A DNA stretch of 64,000 nt from Amycolatopsis orientalis DSM 40040 = KCTC 9412 (GCF_000478275.1 NZ_ASJB01000015.1:341615-405614); one strand, 5' to 3'. Counted from the stretch's first letter, positions 38,060 to 47,408 are shown. The notes: generated from the sequence alone by a model not told the origin. Made by a program: numbers and translations.

Positions 38060-41000
38060 ATGGAGGACGTGGCAGACGTACTCGACCTCTTCTCCCCCGC
38101 GACCAGGGACTGGTTCACCGGGGCCTTCGCCGCGCCCACCCGCGCGCAGGAAGGGGCTTGGCGAGCCGCGCACGCCGGGGAACACGCGCTGGTGGTGGCC
38201 CCGACAGGGTCCGGTAAGACGCTGTCGGCGTTCCTCTGGGCGCTGGACAGGCTGTCGGTCGAGCCGCCGCCGTCCGAACCGCGTAAACGCTGCCGTGTCC
38301 TCTATGTCTCGCCGCTGAAGGCGCTGGCCGTCGACGTCCAGCGCAACCTGCGGGCCCCGCTGGCCGGTATTTCCCAGGCGTCGCGGCGGCTGGGGCTGCC
38401 GGTGCCGGACATCGGCGTCGGCATGCGCACCGGCGACACCACCGCGGCCGAGCGGCGCTCCTTCGGCAAGACACCGCCGGATGTGCTGGTCACCACACCG
38501 GAGTCGCTGTTCCTCATCCTCACCTCCTCCGCGCGCGATTCGCTGCGCGGCGTGGAGACGGTGATCATCGACGAGGTGCACGCGGTCGCGGGCGGCAAAC
38601 GCGGCGCGCATCTGGCCCTCTCGCTCGAACGGCTCGACGCGCTGCTGGAGAAGCCTGCCCAGCGGATCGGCCTGTCGGCGACGGTCCGCCCGATCGACGA
38701 GGTCGCCTCGTTCCTCGCCGGCGGCAGGCCGGTTACGGTCGTCCAGCCGAAGCTCGCGAAGACGATCGAGGTCCGCGTCGAGGTCCCGGTCGAGGACATG
38801 TCCAATCTCGACGGACCTCAGGGGCCGAAGCAGAACGAAGACCTCGACGCGGGTCTCGCCCGGTTGCCCGGTGCCCTGGAGGAGATCGACGGCGCACCGC
38901 GCAGGCCGTCCATCTGGCCCGCCGTGGAGGAACGGGTCCTCGAACTGATCCAGGCCCACCGGTCGACGATCGTGTTCGCGAACTCGCGGCGGCTCACCGA
39001 GCGGATGACGGCGCGGCTCAACGAACTCGTCGCGGAACGGTCCGAACTGGAGCCCGACCAGCGGTATCCGGCCGAGGCGATCGGCCAGTCCGGGCTCACC
39101 ACCGGCGCGGCGCCGGTGATCGCGCGGGCGCACCACGGCTCGATGTCGCGGGAACAGCGCACCCACGTCGAAGAGGAGCTCAAGACGGGCCGCCTCGCCT
39201 GTGTCGTGGCGACGTCCTCTTTGGAACTGGGCATCGACATGGGCGCGGTGGATCTCGTCGTGCAGATCGAGGCACCGCCGACGGTCGCTTCGGGACTGCA
39301 ACGGGTCGGCCGGGCCGGGCACCAGGTCGGCGCGGTGTCGAGCGGGGTGATGTTCCCGAAGTTCCGGGGCGACCTCGTCTCCTGCGCGGTGGTCGCGGAG
39401 CGGATGGCCTCCGGGGCGATCGAGGCGGTGCGGTACCCGCGCAACCCCCTGGACGTGCTCGCGCAGCAGATCGTGGCGATGGTGGCGCTGGAATCGTGGA
39501 CGGTCGACGACGTGGCCGCCCTCGTCCGCCGCGCGGCGCCGTTCGCGTCCCTGCCGGACGACGCGCTGCTGGCGGTCCTCGACATGCTCGCCGGCCGGTA
39601 CCCGAGCGAGGAGTTCGGGGAACTGCGTGCCCGGATCACCTGGGACAGGGTCAGCGGCGAACTGCACGGCCGCCCCGGTTCACAACGGCTGGCGGTGACC
39701 TCCGGCGGCACGATCCCCGATCGCGGCCTGTTCACCGTGATGACGCCGGGTGCCGACGACAAACCCGGGTCGCGGGTGGGTGAACTCGACGAGGAGATGG
39801 TCTACGAATCCCGCGTCGGGGACACCATCCTGCTCGGCACCTCCTCCTGGCGGGTCACCGACATCACCCACGACCGCGTGATCGTCGTGCCCGCGCCGGG
39901 TGAGCCCGCGCGGATGCCGTTCTGGAAGGGTGACGCCCCCGGCCGCCCGCTGGAACTTGGGCGGGCGCTGGGCGCGTTCGTCCGTGAACTGTCCACTTCG
40001 GAACCATCGGTGGCCAGGGAGCGCGCCGCCGTCGCCGGGCTGGACGAGTACGCCTGCGACAACCTGCTGGCGTATCTGGAAGAACAGAAGTCGGCGACCC
40101 GGCATGTCCCCAACGACAAAACCGTTCTGCTGGAACGGTTCCGCGACGAACTCGGGGACTGGCGGGTCATCCTGCACTCCCCGTTCGGCGCTCAGGTCAA
40201 CGCGCCGTGGGCGCTCGCGATCGCGGCCCGGCTGCGGGAGAACCGCGGGGTCGACGCGCAGGTGGCGCATTCCGACGACGGCATCGTGCTGCGGCTGCCG
40301 GAGGCCTTGGACTCCGAGGGCTCGGAAATCACCATCGGCGTCGAAGACGTGCTGCTCGATCCGGAAGAGGTCGAGCAGCTGATCGTGGCCGAGGTCGGCG
40401 GTTCGGCGGTGTTCGCCGCTCGGTTCCGGGAGTGCGCGGCACGTTCGCTGCTGCTCCCCCGCCGGGATCCGCGCCGCCGCACCCCGCTGTGGCAGCAACG
40501 GCAGCGCGCGTCGCAACTGCTTTCGGTGGCGGCCAAGTACGAGCGGTTCCCCGTCGTACTGGAAGCGATGCGGGAAGTCCTGCAGGACGTGTACGACGTC
40601 GGCGGGCTGCGCGAACTGATGGCCGACGTCCGGTCGCGGAAGGTCAAGCTGGTCGAGGTCGAGACTCCCTCGGCGTCGCCGTTCGCGCGCAGCCTGCTCT
40701 TCGGCTACGTCGGGATGTTCCTGTACGAGACCGACGCCCCGCTCGCGGAACGGCGCGCGGCGGCGCTGGCGCTGGATTCGACGCTGCTGGCCGAACTGCT
40801 CGGCACCGAGGCGATCCGGGAACTGCTGGACGCCGAGGTGGTCGCCGAGGTCGAGCGGTCTCTGCAGCGGCTCGATCCCGACAGGCACGCCCGCAACGCC
40901 GAAGAAGCCGCGGATCTGTTGCGGTTCCTCGGAGATCTCTCGATCGAGGAGGCCGCCGCCCGCGGTATCCGGCGGGAGTGGCTGGAGGAACTGGAGGCCG

Positions 41001-42682
41001 CGCGGCGGGTGATCCGGGTCCGCATCGGCGGCGGTGAACGTTTCATCGCCATCGAGGACGCTGGCCGGGTGCGGGACGCGCTGGGCACCGCGCTGCCCGT
41101 CGGCGTGCCGGAAGCGTTCACGGAACCGGTCGAGGACCCGGTCGGCGACCTGCTGTCGCGCTACTCGCGCGGTCGTGGCCCGTTCAGTGCCTGGCAGGCC
41201 GCCGAGCGGTTCGGGCTGGGCACGGCCGTGGTCACCGGCGTGCTGGACAGGCTGACCGCCCAAGGCAGGCTGGTCCGCGGGGAACTGAGCCCGGTCGGGC
41301 ATCCGGAGACCCACGGCGTCGGGATGGAGTTCTGCGACGCCTCGGTGCTGCGCAGGCTCCGGAGGGCGTCGCTGGCGCGGCTGCGGGCCGAGGTGGAGCC
41401 GGTCGAACCGGCGGCACTGGGCCGGTTCCTGCCGTCGTGGCACGGCATCGGCGCGCGAGTGCGTTCGGCGCCGACGGCCGACGACGTGCTGTCCGTGGTC
41501 GAGCAGCTGGCGGGCGCGCCGCTCCCGGCGAGCGCGGTCGAGTCGCTGATCCTGCCGAGCAGGCTGCCCGGCTACACGCCGTCGCTGCTCGACGAACTGA
41601 CCACGGCGGGCGAGGTCACCTGGTGTGGCTGCGGTTCCCTGTCCGGCGGGGACGGCTGGCTGGCGCTCGCGCCCACCGACGTCGCCGATCTGCTGCTGCC
41701 CGACCTCGACGACGATCTGCCCTCCGGCCCGCTCCACGCGGCCATCCTGTCCACTTTGGAGGGTGGAGCGCAGTTCTTCCGCCAGCTCGTCGACCGGGCG
41801 TCGCCGTTGGTCGAAACGCCGCCCAACGACGGTGAAGTCGTTGCCGCGCTGTGGGATCTGGTGTGGGCCGGACTCGTCACCGGGGACACGCTGGGGCCGC
41901 TGCGGGCGCAGGTCTCCGGTTCGGGCGCCGCGCACAAGCCCCGGCGGCAAGCTCCCCGGGGCCGGTACGCGCGGCTTCGGGCCGGAAGGCCGGCGATGCC
42001 GTCGCGGACCGGTCCGCCGACGGTCGCCGGTCGCTGGGCGCTGACCCCGGACCGCGAACCGGATCCGACCAGGCGCGCGCACGCGCGCACCGAGGCGTTC
42101 CTGGAACGGCACGGTGTCCTCACCAGGGGCGCGCTCGACACCGAGCGGGTGACCGGCGGTTTTTCCGGGATCTACAAGGTTTTGCGCGGGATGGAGGATT
42201 CGGGCCAGGTCATCCGGGGCTACGTCGTCGAGGGGCTCGGGGCCGCGCAGTTCGCGGCGAAGGGCGCCGTCGACAGGCTGCGCGCGCAGTCCGGGACGCA
42301 GCGCACCACCCCGGAGGGGGCGGTCGTGCTCGCCGCCGCCGACCCCGCCCAGCCCTACGGCGCCGCGTTGCCGTGGCCTGCCGCGACAGGTGACACGAAG
42401 CACCGCCCGGCAAGGAAAGCGGGCGCGCTGGCGGTGCTCGTGGACGGTGTCCCGGCGATGTACGTCGAACGCGGCGGCCGGTCGCTGCTGAGTTTCACCG
42501 AGGATCAGGAGACCTTGCGTTCGGCCGCGCGGGCACTGTCCACAGCAGTACGGGAAGGGTGGCTGGGGCAGCTCGCGGTGCAGAAGGCCGACGGCGAGGT
42601 GGCGCTCACCTCGGAGCTTTCGACGGTCCTTCAGGAGGCGGGATTCCGGGCGACTCCCAAGGGCCTGCGGCTGCGGGCCTAG
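38060..42682 (+). CDS. lhr: Lhr-type ATP-dependent DNA helicase
   Basis: 1540 residues, the long Lhr form. Helicase core with Walker A APTGSGKT (motif I), DEVH box IDEVHAVAGGKRG, motif III LSATV, motif V and VI SLELGIDMGAVDLVVQ / QRVGRAGHQ, then the winged-helix and Lhr-core domains and a long C-terminal region. Lhr is a 3'-5' helicase acting on DNA or RNA-DNA hybrids and is induced by DNA damage in mycobacteria. It stands alone, divergent from the Hsp70-like gene; no LexA box was seen in the 170-bp gap. Confidence 0.95.
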   Translation: MEDVADVLDLFSPATRDWFTGAFAAPTRAQEGAWRAAHAGEHALVVAPTGSGKTLSAFLWALDRLSVEPPPSEPRKRCRVLYVSPLKALAVDVQRNLRAPLAGISQASRRLGLPVPDIGVGMRTGDTTAAERRSFGKTPPDVLVTTPESLFLILTSSARDSLRGVETVIIDEVHAVAGGKRGAHLALSLERLDALLEKPAQRIGLSATVRPIDEVASFLAGGRPVTVVQPKLAKTIEVRVEVPVEDMSNLDGPQGPKQNEDLDAGLARLPGALEEIDGAPRRPSIWPAVEERVLELIQAHRSTIVFANSRRLTERMTARLNELVAERSELEPDQRYPAEAIGQSGLTTGAAPVIARAHHGSMSREQRTHVEEELKTGRLACVVATSSLELGIDMGAVDLVVQIEAPPTVASGLQRVGRAGHQVGAVSSGVMFPKFRGDLVSCAVVAERMASGAIEAVRYPRNPLDVLAQQIVAMVALESWTVDDVAALVRRAAPFASLPDDALLAVLDMLAGRYPSEEFGELRARITWDRVSGELHGRPGSQRLAVTSGGTIPDRGLFTVMTPGADDKPGSRVGELDEEMVYESRVGDTILLGTSSWRVTDITHDRVIVVPAPGEPARMPFWKGDAPGRPLELGRALGAFVRELSTSEPSVARERAAVAGLDEYACDNLLAYLEEQKSATRHVPNDKTVLLERFRDELGDWRVILHSPFGAQVNAPWALAIAARLRENRGVDAQVAHSDDGIVLRLPEALDSEGSEITIGVEDVLLDPEEVEQLIVAEVGGSAVFAARFRECAARSLLLPRRDPRRRTPLWQQRQRASQLLSVAAKYERFPVVLEAMREVLQDVYDVGGLRELMADVRSRKVKLVEVETPSASPFARSLLFGYVGMFLYETDAPLAERRAAALALDSTLLAELLGTEAIRELLDAEVVAEVERSLQRLDPDRHARNAEEAADLLRFLGDLSIEEAAARGIRREWLEELEAARRVIRVRIGGGERFIAIEDAGRVRDALGTALPVGVPEAFTEPVEDPVGDLLSRYSRGRGPFSAWQAAERFGLGTAVVTGVLDRLTAQGRLVRGELSPVGHPETHGVGMEFCDASVLRRLRRASLARLRAEVEPVEPAALGRFLPSWHGIGARVRSAPTADDVLSVVEQLAGAPLPASAVESLILPSRLPGYTPSLLDELTTAGEVTWCGCGSLSGGDGWLALAPTDVADLLLPDLDDDLPSGPLHAAILSTLEGGAQFFRQLVDRASPLVETPPNDGEVVAALWDLVWAGLVTGDTLGPLRAQVSGSGAAHKPRRQAPRGRYARLRAGRPAMPSRTGPPTVAGRWALTPDREPDPTRRAHARTEAFLERHGVLTRGALDTERVTGGFSGIYKVLRGMEDSGQVIRGYVVEGLGAAQFAAKGAVDRLRAQSGTQRTTPEGAVVLAAADPAQPYGAALPWPAATGDTKHRPARKAGALAVLVDGVPAMYVERGGRSLLSFTEDQETLRSAARALSTAVREGWLGQLAVQKADGEVALTSELSTVLQEAGFRATPKGLRLRA

Positions 42683-42719
42683 AATTGCCGCTCAGACCTG
42701 CGGAGAAGGACGTTCGAAC

Positions 42720-43220
42720 ATGGTGATGCGCGACCTGCGCTACTTCGGGGATCCCGTGCTCAAGACCGTATGCGACCCGGTCACGAAATTCGACAAGAAG
42801 ATCGAGTCGCTGGTGACCGATCTGATGGACGGGGTGAAACCGGCCGGGCGCGCGGGTCTCGCGGCGCCGCAGATCGGGGTCGGCCTGCGGGTGTTCAGTT
42901 ACGACGTCGGCGGGCTGACGGGGTACGTGATCAACCCGGAGATCGCCGAACTCTCCGAGGAGACGCACGAGATCGGTGAAGGCTGCCTTTCCGTGCCCGA
43001 GCTGTGGTTCCCGGTCGTCCGCGCGAAACGGGCCGTGGTGCGCGGTGTCGACCTGCGCAACGAACCAGTCGAGGTCGAGGGCGTCGACGTACTCGCGCAG
43101 TGCCTGCAGCACGAGGTCGACCACCTCGACGGCAAGCTGTACCTGGACCGGCTCACCCCCGAGCGCAAGAAGCGCGCACTGGGCGAGGCCCGCGGCAAAG
43201 ACTGGTTCTGGAAGCGCTGA
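42720..43220 (+). CDS. def: Peptide deformylase
   Basis: 166 residues. It removes the formyl group from nascent proteins. Metal ligands: Cys89 in EGCLSVPE and His131/His135 in QHEVDHLDG, with catalytic Glu132. Motif 1 reads GRAGLAAPQIG, so the first Gly of GxGLAAPQ is replaced by Arg; this may tune rather than abolish activity. 37 bp after lhr, same strand, probably one of two or more deformylases in the genome. Confidence 0.93.
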   Translation: MVMRDLRYFGDPVLKTVCDPVTKFDKKIESLVTDLMDGVKPAGRAGLAAPQIGVGLRVFSYDVGGLTGYVINPEIAELSEETHEIGEGCLSVPELWFPVVRAKRAVVRGVDLRNEPVEVEGVDVLAQCLQHEVDHLDGKLYLDRLTPERKKRALGEARGKDWFWKR

Positions 43221-43236
43221 CTTCCCCTCGCATTTC

Positions 43237-43284
43237 GTCCTCTGAATGCGGTCGTTGCCCGTGCAAGTACCGCATCAAGAGGAC
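43237..43284. repeat. Palindrome, GTCCTCTGNATGCGGT family, copy 1
   Basis: GTCCTCTGAATGCGGT (43237-43252) pairs with ACCGCATCAAGAGGAC (43269-43284) with two mismatches. It lies between two convergent genes and its end reaches the stop codon of the ACT-GNAT gene. Related to 54137-54230. Confidence 0.8.
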
Positions 43285-44369
43285 TAAACGCGTGAGTCGG
43301 GGAGGCGGAAGCGCAGGGTGCCGGAGTCGCCGGTGAGCCGTTCGGGGCGGAGCCCCACCCGGGCGGCGGTGCGGTAGAGGGAGTCGTCGCCGGGCAGGCA
43401 GACGGCGGCGAGTTCGCGCTCCCCCTTGGCCGCGGCGACGACGGCGAGCCGGGACAGCAAGGCCGTGCCGATGCCCTGGCGCTGCCAGGAATCCTCGACC
43501 AGGAGGGAGACTTCGGCCGCACTCCCGTCGGCCGAGGGGATCAGCTGGCCGAGACCGATCACGTCGCGGCCGCAGACCGCGAGCAGGCTCACCCCGCGCG
43601 GCGGCATCAGGAGCCGGTGCAGCCAGCGACGCGGCACGGCGCGCAGCCCCGTGTGGTACCGGTGGAAGAGCGTGGTCATCGAGCATCTCTGGTGCAGAGC
43701 GGACACCGCGTCCGCGTCCCCGGGGACGCCCTTCCTCAGGACGATCGCGGCGCCGTCGGGGCGGTCGAGCACGACCGGTCCGGTCACGTTGTCGCGGACG
43801 GCGGTCATCAGGCCGATCAGCGCGACGGCCCGGCTCAGTTCGAGTTCGACGAACGGCGACCATCGGCGGCGCGCGACGAACGTCGTGCCGTCCCCGGCCG
43901 CGAACACCGCCCGGTGCCCGCCCTCCGTACGCGCCGGGTTCGCCTCGATCGACGGGACCCTCGTGACGACGTCGGCCGCGAGGACGCCGCGGAGCACCTC
44001 CACCAGCCCGCTGGGCTCCTCGACGGCCCGTTTGGCCGCGGTGAGCGTCGCGGTGGCCGGGTCGACCAGTTCGGCCAGGTCGGCGTCGATGACGGCGGAG
44101 CATTCGCAGCCTTCGTCGCGGATGGCGTCGATGAGCAGTTGCCGCGGCAGGCCGTCGGCGGGGCGCAGGACGATCTCGTCGAGCACGCCGCCGGGGACCG
44201 GGAGCACCGACAGGCCGAGGATGTTGCACTCCAGATCGGCCAGGCGGATCGCGATCCTGGCCAGGGTGCCCGGCCGGTCGTCCACGCGGATCCGCACCCG
44301 CCAGGCCGACGCGGCCGCCGTCTCTTCACCGGGATGAACCTGGGTGGGCCGGACTCGATAGGTCTCCAT
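43284..44369 (-). CDS. ACT-GNAT protein acetyltransferase (amino-acid-regulated Pat type)
   Basis: 361 residues. N-terminal ACT domain (about 20-95: WRVRIRVDDRPGTLARIAIRLADLE in part), a linker of about 110 residues, then a GNAT domain (about 205-345) with acetyl-CoA loop SWQRQGIGTALLSRLAV. This fusion matches the actinobacterial protein lysine acetyltransferases that are switched by amino acids through ACT, such as the Cys/Arg-responsive enzyme of Micromonospora. ATG 44369 was chosen by domain boundary; its GGAGG is only 2 nt away, so a GTG at 44378 is possible. Confidence 0.82.
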   Translation of the reverse strand: METYRVRPTQVHPGEETAAASAWRVRIRVDDRPGTLARIAIRLADLECNILGLSVLPVPGGVLDEIVLRPADGLPRQLLIDAIRDEGCECSAVIDADLAELVDPATATLTAAKRAVEEPSGLVEVLRGVLAADVVTRVPSIEANPARTEGGHRAVFAAGDGTTFVARRRWSPFVELELSRAVALIGLMTAVRDNVTGPVVLDRPDGAAIVLRKGVPGDADAVSALHQRCSMTTLFHRYHTGLRAVPRRWLHRLLMPPRGVSLLAVCGRDVIGLGQLIPSADGSAAEVSLLVEDSWQRQGIGTALLSRLAVVAAAKGERELAAVCLPGDDSLYRTAARVGLRPERLTGDSGTLRFRLPDSRV

Positions 44370-44464
44370 GGCCTCCACGGTCCCGGCCGGTTGTTGCCTG
44401 CCCACGGCGCCGGTGTTTCGCTCAGGTCAGCGTTCGGCACCCCCGCGCAACCCCGGCGAAACAC

Positions 44465-45133
44465 TCAGCGCGAGGAAAGCACGCTGAACTCGTTGCCCTC
44501 CGGGTCCACCATGGCCTCGCCGTGTGCCCCTGTCGCGCCGAGTTCTCGCAGGCGCCGGACCTCGGCGGCCCGGCTTCCGCCTCGCCGCGGCGCGATCTCG
44601 AACCGCAGCCGGTTCCGGTGCCGTTTCTCCTCCTCGGTGGCGAGGAATTCGAGCCACGGGCCGCGACCTCCCGGCGGCCGCAGGCCCACGATCGCCTCCT
44701 CCCGGACGCCGATCTCCCAGCAGAGCGCGGCCGCCCAGAACCGCGCGAGCCGCTCCGGATCCCGGGCGTCGGTGACGACCGAGGCGATCGCACCGGTGCC
44801 CGCGTACTGCTCGCGGGGTTCGAGGACACAGAACTCGTTGCCCTCGGGATCCGCCAGCACCACCCACGGCACCCGCTTCTCCTCCGGCGGGCCCTGGCCG
44901 ACGTCGATGTGCCGTGCGCCGAGGGACAGCGCACGGTCCACCAGTTCGGCCTGGTGCTCCGGCGAACGGCTCGCCAGATCCAGGTGCAGCCGGTTCTTGC
45001 CCCGTTTGGGCCCCGCCTCGGAGCGGAAGGCCGGTTCGAACGGGGCGTCCCAGCTGAACAGCCCTTCCCAGAAACCCGCCAGATCTCTGGGAAGGGCCGA
45101 GTCGAAGACCAGGTTCACCAGGCGTGTCACCAC
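44465..45133 (-). CDS. Two-domain VOC protein, possibly DNA-damage-inducible
   Basis: 222 residues from the GTG at 45133. Domain 1: LVNLVFDSALPRDLAGFWEGL, KNRLHLDLA, VVLADPEGNEFCVLEP; domain 2: ASVVTDARDPERLARFW, RNRLRFEIAP, AMVDPEGNEFSVLSS. The HLDLA and GNEFCVLE positions keep the usual VOC metal ligands in the first domain. The start coincides with the predicted transcript start of a PafBC-type promoter, so the mRNA is probably leaderless. The family includes glyoxalases and bleomycin-resistance proteins; substrate unknown. Confidence 0.85.
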   Translation of the reverse strand: MVTRLVNLVFDSALPRDLAGFWEGLFSWDAPFEPAFRSEAGPKRGKNRLHLDLASRSPEHQAELVDRALSLGARHIDVGQGPPEEKRVPWVVLADPEGNEFCVLEPREQYAGTGAIASVVTDARDPERLARFWAAALCWEIGVREEAIVGLRPPGGRGPWLEFLATEEEKRHRNRLRFEIAPRRGGSRAAEVRRLRELGATGAHGEAMVDPEGNEFSVLSSR

Positions 45134-45140
45134 ACCGGTG

Positions 45141-45163
45141 AACCTAGACGGCACCACCGACAC
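45141..45163 (-). promoter_or_regulatory. PafBC-type promoter of the VOC gene
   Basis: On the minus strand GTGTCGGTG (45155-45163), 8 bp, TAGGTT (45141-45146). This fits TTGTCRGTG-N8-TANNNT with a single mismatch. The start falls at 45133-45134, on the GTG start codon. Confidence 0.6.
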
Positions 45164-45194
45164 TTTTGACCGGTTTGGCTTCCCCACCGACCGG

Positions 45195-45959
45195 TCATCG
45201 GGTCGCGAGCCGCAGAAGGGCCCAGAGTTGTCCCGCCATGTCCTGGTCTCCGCTGACCGTCACCGCCGTCGGACCCGCCCGGCCCCAGAGCCAGCGGTAG
45301 ATCTTGTCCGGATGGCCGGTGACCAGGTCGTCCGCGCGCTGGGCCTCGGCGTCCGAGCACCGCCAGGCGACCGTTTCCGTCGGTCCGGCCCTGGCGATCC
45401 AGTGGTGGCCCGCGGTGCGCACGCCGACCGATCCGGTCTTCGTTCCGGACAGTCCCAGCAACGGCAACCGCTGGCCGAACCAGAGCGTCAGCGCCTCGTC
45501 GATCCCGTCCAGTGCCACGTCTTCGGGGATCTCCGACACGTCCCGTCCGGCCGCGCTCTCCGCGTCGATCCGGTGGATCGTCGCCTCGTGCGCCATCCGC
45601 CGCCGCCAGAACCCGTAGCTGCGGTCCGCCGGCCACCAGGTCGGCGCCAGTTCGTCCGCGTCGTGCGCGGACAGTTCGGCGACGAGTTCGTCCCGGCCCT
45701 CGCGGAAGTACTCCTCCAGGGTCTGTCCCGGCCCCGGTTTGCGCTGCCAGTGCTCGGGACGGCGCCCGTCGGTGATCCACCGGCGGGCGACCCGGTACAC
45801 GCTGCCCACGTGCCGGAGCACCTCGCCGAGTGTCCAGCCGGGGCAGGTCGGGACCGGTGCGTCGGCGGACGCGCTGTGCGCCACCTGAGCCATCAGCTCG
45901 GTTTCGGCGCCGATCACCTCCAGAAACCTGCCCTGGTCGATCATGGCCTGCCCGGCCAT
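45195..45959 (-). CDS. Maleylpyruvate-isomerase-family mycothiol-dependent enzyme (DinB-like)
   Basis: 254 residues. N-terminal four-helix MDMPI domain with PVPTCPGWTLGEVLRHVGSVYR and the metal-binding pattern RMAHEATIHRIDAE; the C-terminal part (about 165-250) is the MDMPI C domain. Related proteins are metal-dependent mycothiol transferases or isomerases; the exact substrate is unknown. ATG 45959. Single gene, 62 bp before the VOC gene's start on the same strand. Confidence 0.88.
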   Translation of the reverse strand: MAGQAMIDQGRFLEVIGAETELMAQVAHSASADAPVPTCPGWTLGEVLRHVGSVYRVARRWITDGRRPEHWQRKPGPGQTLEEYFREGRDELVAELSAHDADELAPTWWPADRSYGFWRRRMAHEATIHRIDAESAAGRDVSEIPEDVALDGIDEALTLWFGQRLPLLGLSGTKTGSVGVRTAGHHWIARAGPTETVAWRCSDAEAQRADDLVTGHPDKIYRWLWGRAGPTAVTVSGDQDMAGQLWALLRLATR

Positions 45960-46158
45960 CGGGCACCCCCTCTCCGTGGAGCACTCTGTCTATGGGTGAA
46001 CCCGCGTCCGCGATCGGCGTCGGCAGGGCGCGACCTGGTCTTTCAAGTCACGAAGGTGGTGAAGGCGCCCTGCCACCGCGATAGCGGGGCCTTCGGCCGG
46101 GCGGGTTCACGGATATGGCACATTCCCCGACACAACCCCAGCTCCGCCAACAGGCCGC

Positions 46159-46641
46159 TCAGGCCACATGCGCCGAGTCACCCATCGGCAGCCCGTGCAC
46201 CACCCGCCGCACCAGTTCCAGGAACACCGCGGAGGACTTCACCAGTCCGTCCGCCAGTTCGACGGTGACCTTGCCGGTGATACCCGCCTGCGCGGCGGCC
46301 CGTGTGGCGGAGTTGGCCGCGAAGAACGCCGCCCACTCCTTCAGCTCGGGCGCGACGGATTCGAGCAGCACCCAGCCGCTCGCCGGCCGGGCCCGGCCCC
46401 GGTGCGGACGGCCGCGGGCCTCCAGTACCGCCGCCGCACCCCGCAGCGCGGCGAGATACGCCCCGATGAACCGCTCCGCGGGATCACTCTCCCGCTCTGC
46501 CTCGCCAAGGCCGCGCCTTGCCTGTGCGTACAAGGAGACCGCCGCGGGTGGTGCCGGCGGGCGCAACGACATCGGCAGGGCGGGCTGCGCGGAGCCCCCC
46601 GGCCTCTCGGCTTCGTCAGGGGACACGACCGTAACGGACAT
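46159..46641 (-). CDS. SAV_6107-type HEPN-domain protein, SOS-controlled
   Basis: 160 residues. An N-terminal Pro-rich leader (about 1-35) precedes a helical HEPN domain (SLYAQARRGLGEAE to GDSAHVA) of the SAV_6107 type. I see no Rx4-6H ribonuclease motif, so an RNase role is doubtful. A perfect LexA box lies about 100 bp upstream (46742-46757). Family members are, as I recall, found near translesion polymerase genes in other actinobacteria; here the gene stands alone. Confidence 0.78.
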   Translation of the reverse strand: MSVTVVSPDEAERPGGSAQPALPMSLRPPAPPAAVSLYAQARRGLGEAERESDPAERFIGAYLAALRGAAAVLEARGRPHRGRARPASGWVLLESVAPELKEWAAFFAANSATRAAAQAGITGKVTVELADGLVKSSAVFLELVRRVVHGLPMGDSAHVA

Positions 46642-46741
46642 GACGACCCTCCTCCTGTACGTGAGCGCCGGCCGGTGCCCGGCGCCGAGGCGCTTCCCCC
46701 GCCCCCGCTCCGGGCACCTACCGGTGCGCGCTCACCGAATG

Positions 46742-46757
46742 TCGAACGTCTGTTCGA
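46742..46757. promoter_or_regulatory. Perfect LexA (SOS) box
   Basis: TCGAACGTCTGTTCGA matches the consensus TCGAAC-N4-GTTCGA at all 12 fixed positions, the best LexA site in the window. It lies in the divergent gap between the HEPN gene (101 bp away) and the YbaK gene (120 bp away). Confidence 0.92.
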
Positions 46758-46877
46758 ACAAGTCCAATGTAACCCCGAAGTGGCCCTTTCTTCAACCCCG
46801 GCTGCCTCAACCCCGTAACGGGGCGATCGCCGCATGTGGTGCGGGACACGGGATCGGTCACGTGATCTCATAGCTCC

Positions 46878-47408
46878 ATGAGCACCATCGACCAGTCCGG
46901 CCATCCCTCGGTGGCCAAGGTCGCGGCCGCGCTCGCCGAGGCGGGTCAGCAGGCCGCCGCGGACGGGATCCGGATCCTCCCCGCCGAAGTCCGTACGGCC
47001 GCGCAGGCCGCCGAAGCACTCGGCGTCGAGGTCGGCGCGATCGCGAACAGCCTCGTGTTCCGCAGCCGCACCGGCGAAACGGAGACGGCCCTGCTCGCCC
47101 TCACCTCCGGCGCGCACCGCGCCGACACGGGGCTGCTGGCCACGCTGACCGGCGCGGACGAGATCGGCAAGGCGGACGCGGAGTTCGTCCGCGCGCACAC
47201 CGGGCAGCCGATCGGCGGCGTCGCCCCGGTCGGTCACCCGAAGGCGCTGACCACCCTCGTCGACACCGCGTTGCGCGCCCACGACGTCGTCTGGGCCGCC
47301 GCCGGACATCCGAAGTCGGTGTTCCCCACCACATTCGAGGAGCTGGTGGCGCTGACCGGGGGTACTCCCGCGGCCGTCGCGGGCGGCGGGCAGGATGGAC
47401 GCCCGTGA
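46878..47408 (+). CDS. YbaK/EbsC-family aminoacyl-tRNA deacylase-like protein
   Basis: 176 residues, one YbaK/ProX domain (TAAQAAEALGVEVGAIANSLVF, ALLALTSGAHRADTGLL, GQPIGGVAPVGHPK, WAAAGHPKSVFPTTFEEL). The conserved Lys of YbaK that binds mischarged tRNA is not obvious in the first helix; GGVAPVG is intact. Such proteins hydrolyse Cys- or Ala-tRNA-Pro and related mischarged tRNAs. It overlaps the next gene by 4 bp (GTGA). Confidence 0.85.
   Translation: MSTIDQSGHPSVAKVAAALAEAGQQAAADGIRILPAEVRTAAQAAEALGVEVGAIANSLVFRSRTGETETALLALTSGAHRADTGLLATLTGADEIGKADAEFVRAHTGQPIGGVAPVGHPKALTTLVDTALRAHDVVWAAAGHPKSVFPTTFEELVALTGGTPAAVAGGGQDGRP

Noticed and set aside
39680..42403. Long reading frame antisense to the Lhr helicase gene
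   Set aside because: It is a GC-skew shadow of the third-codon pattern of the helicase and has no recognisable domain or ribosome site.
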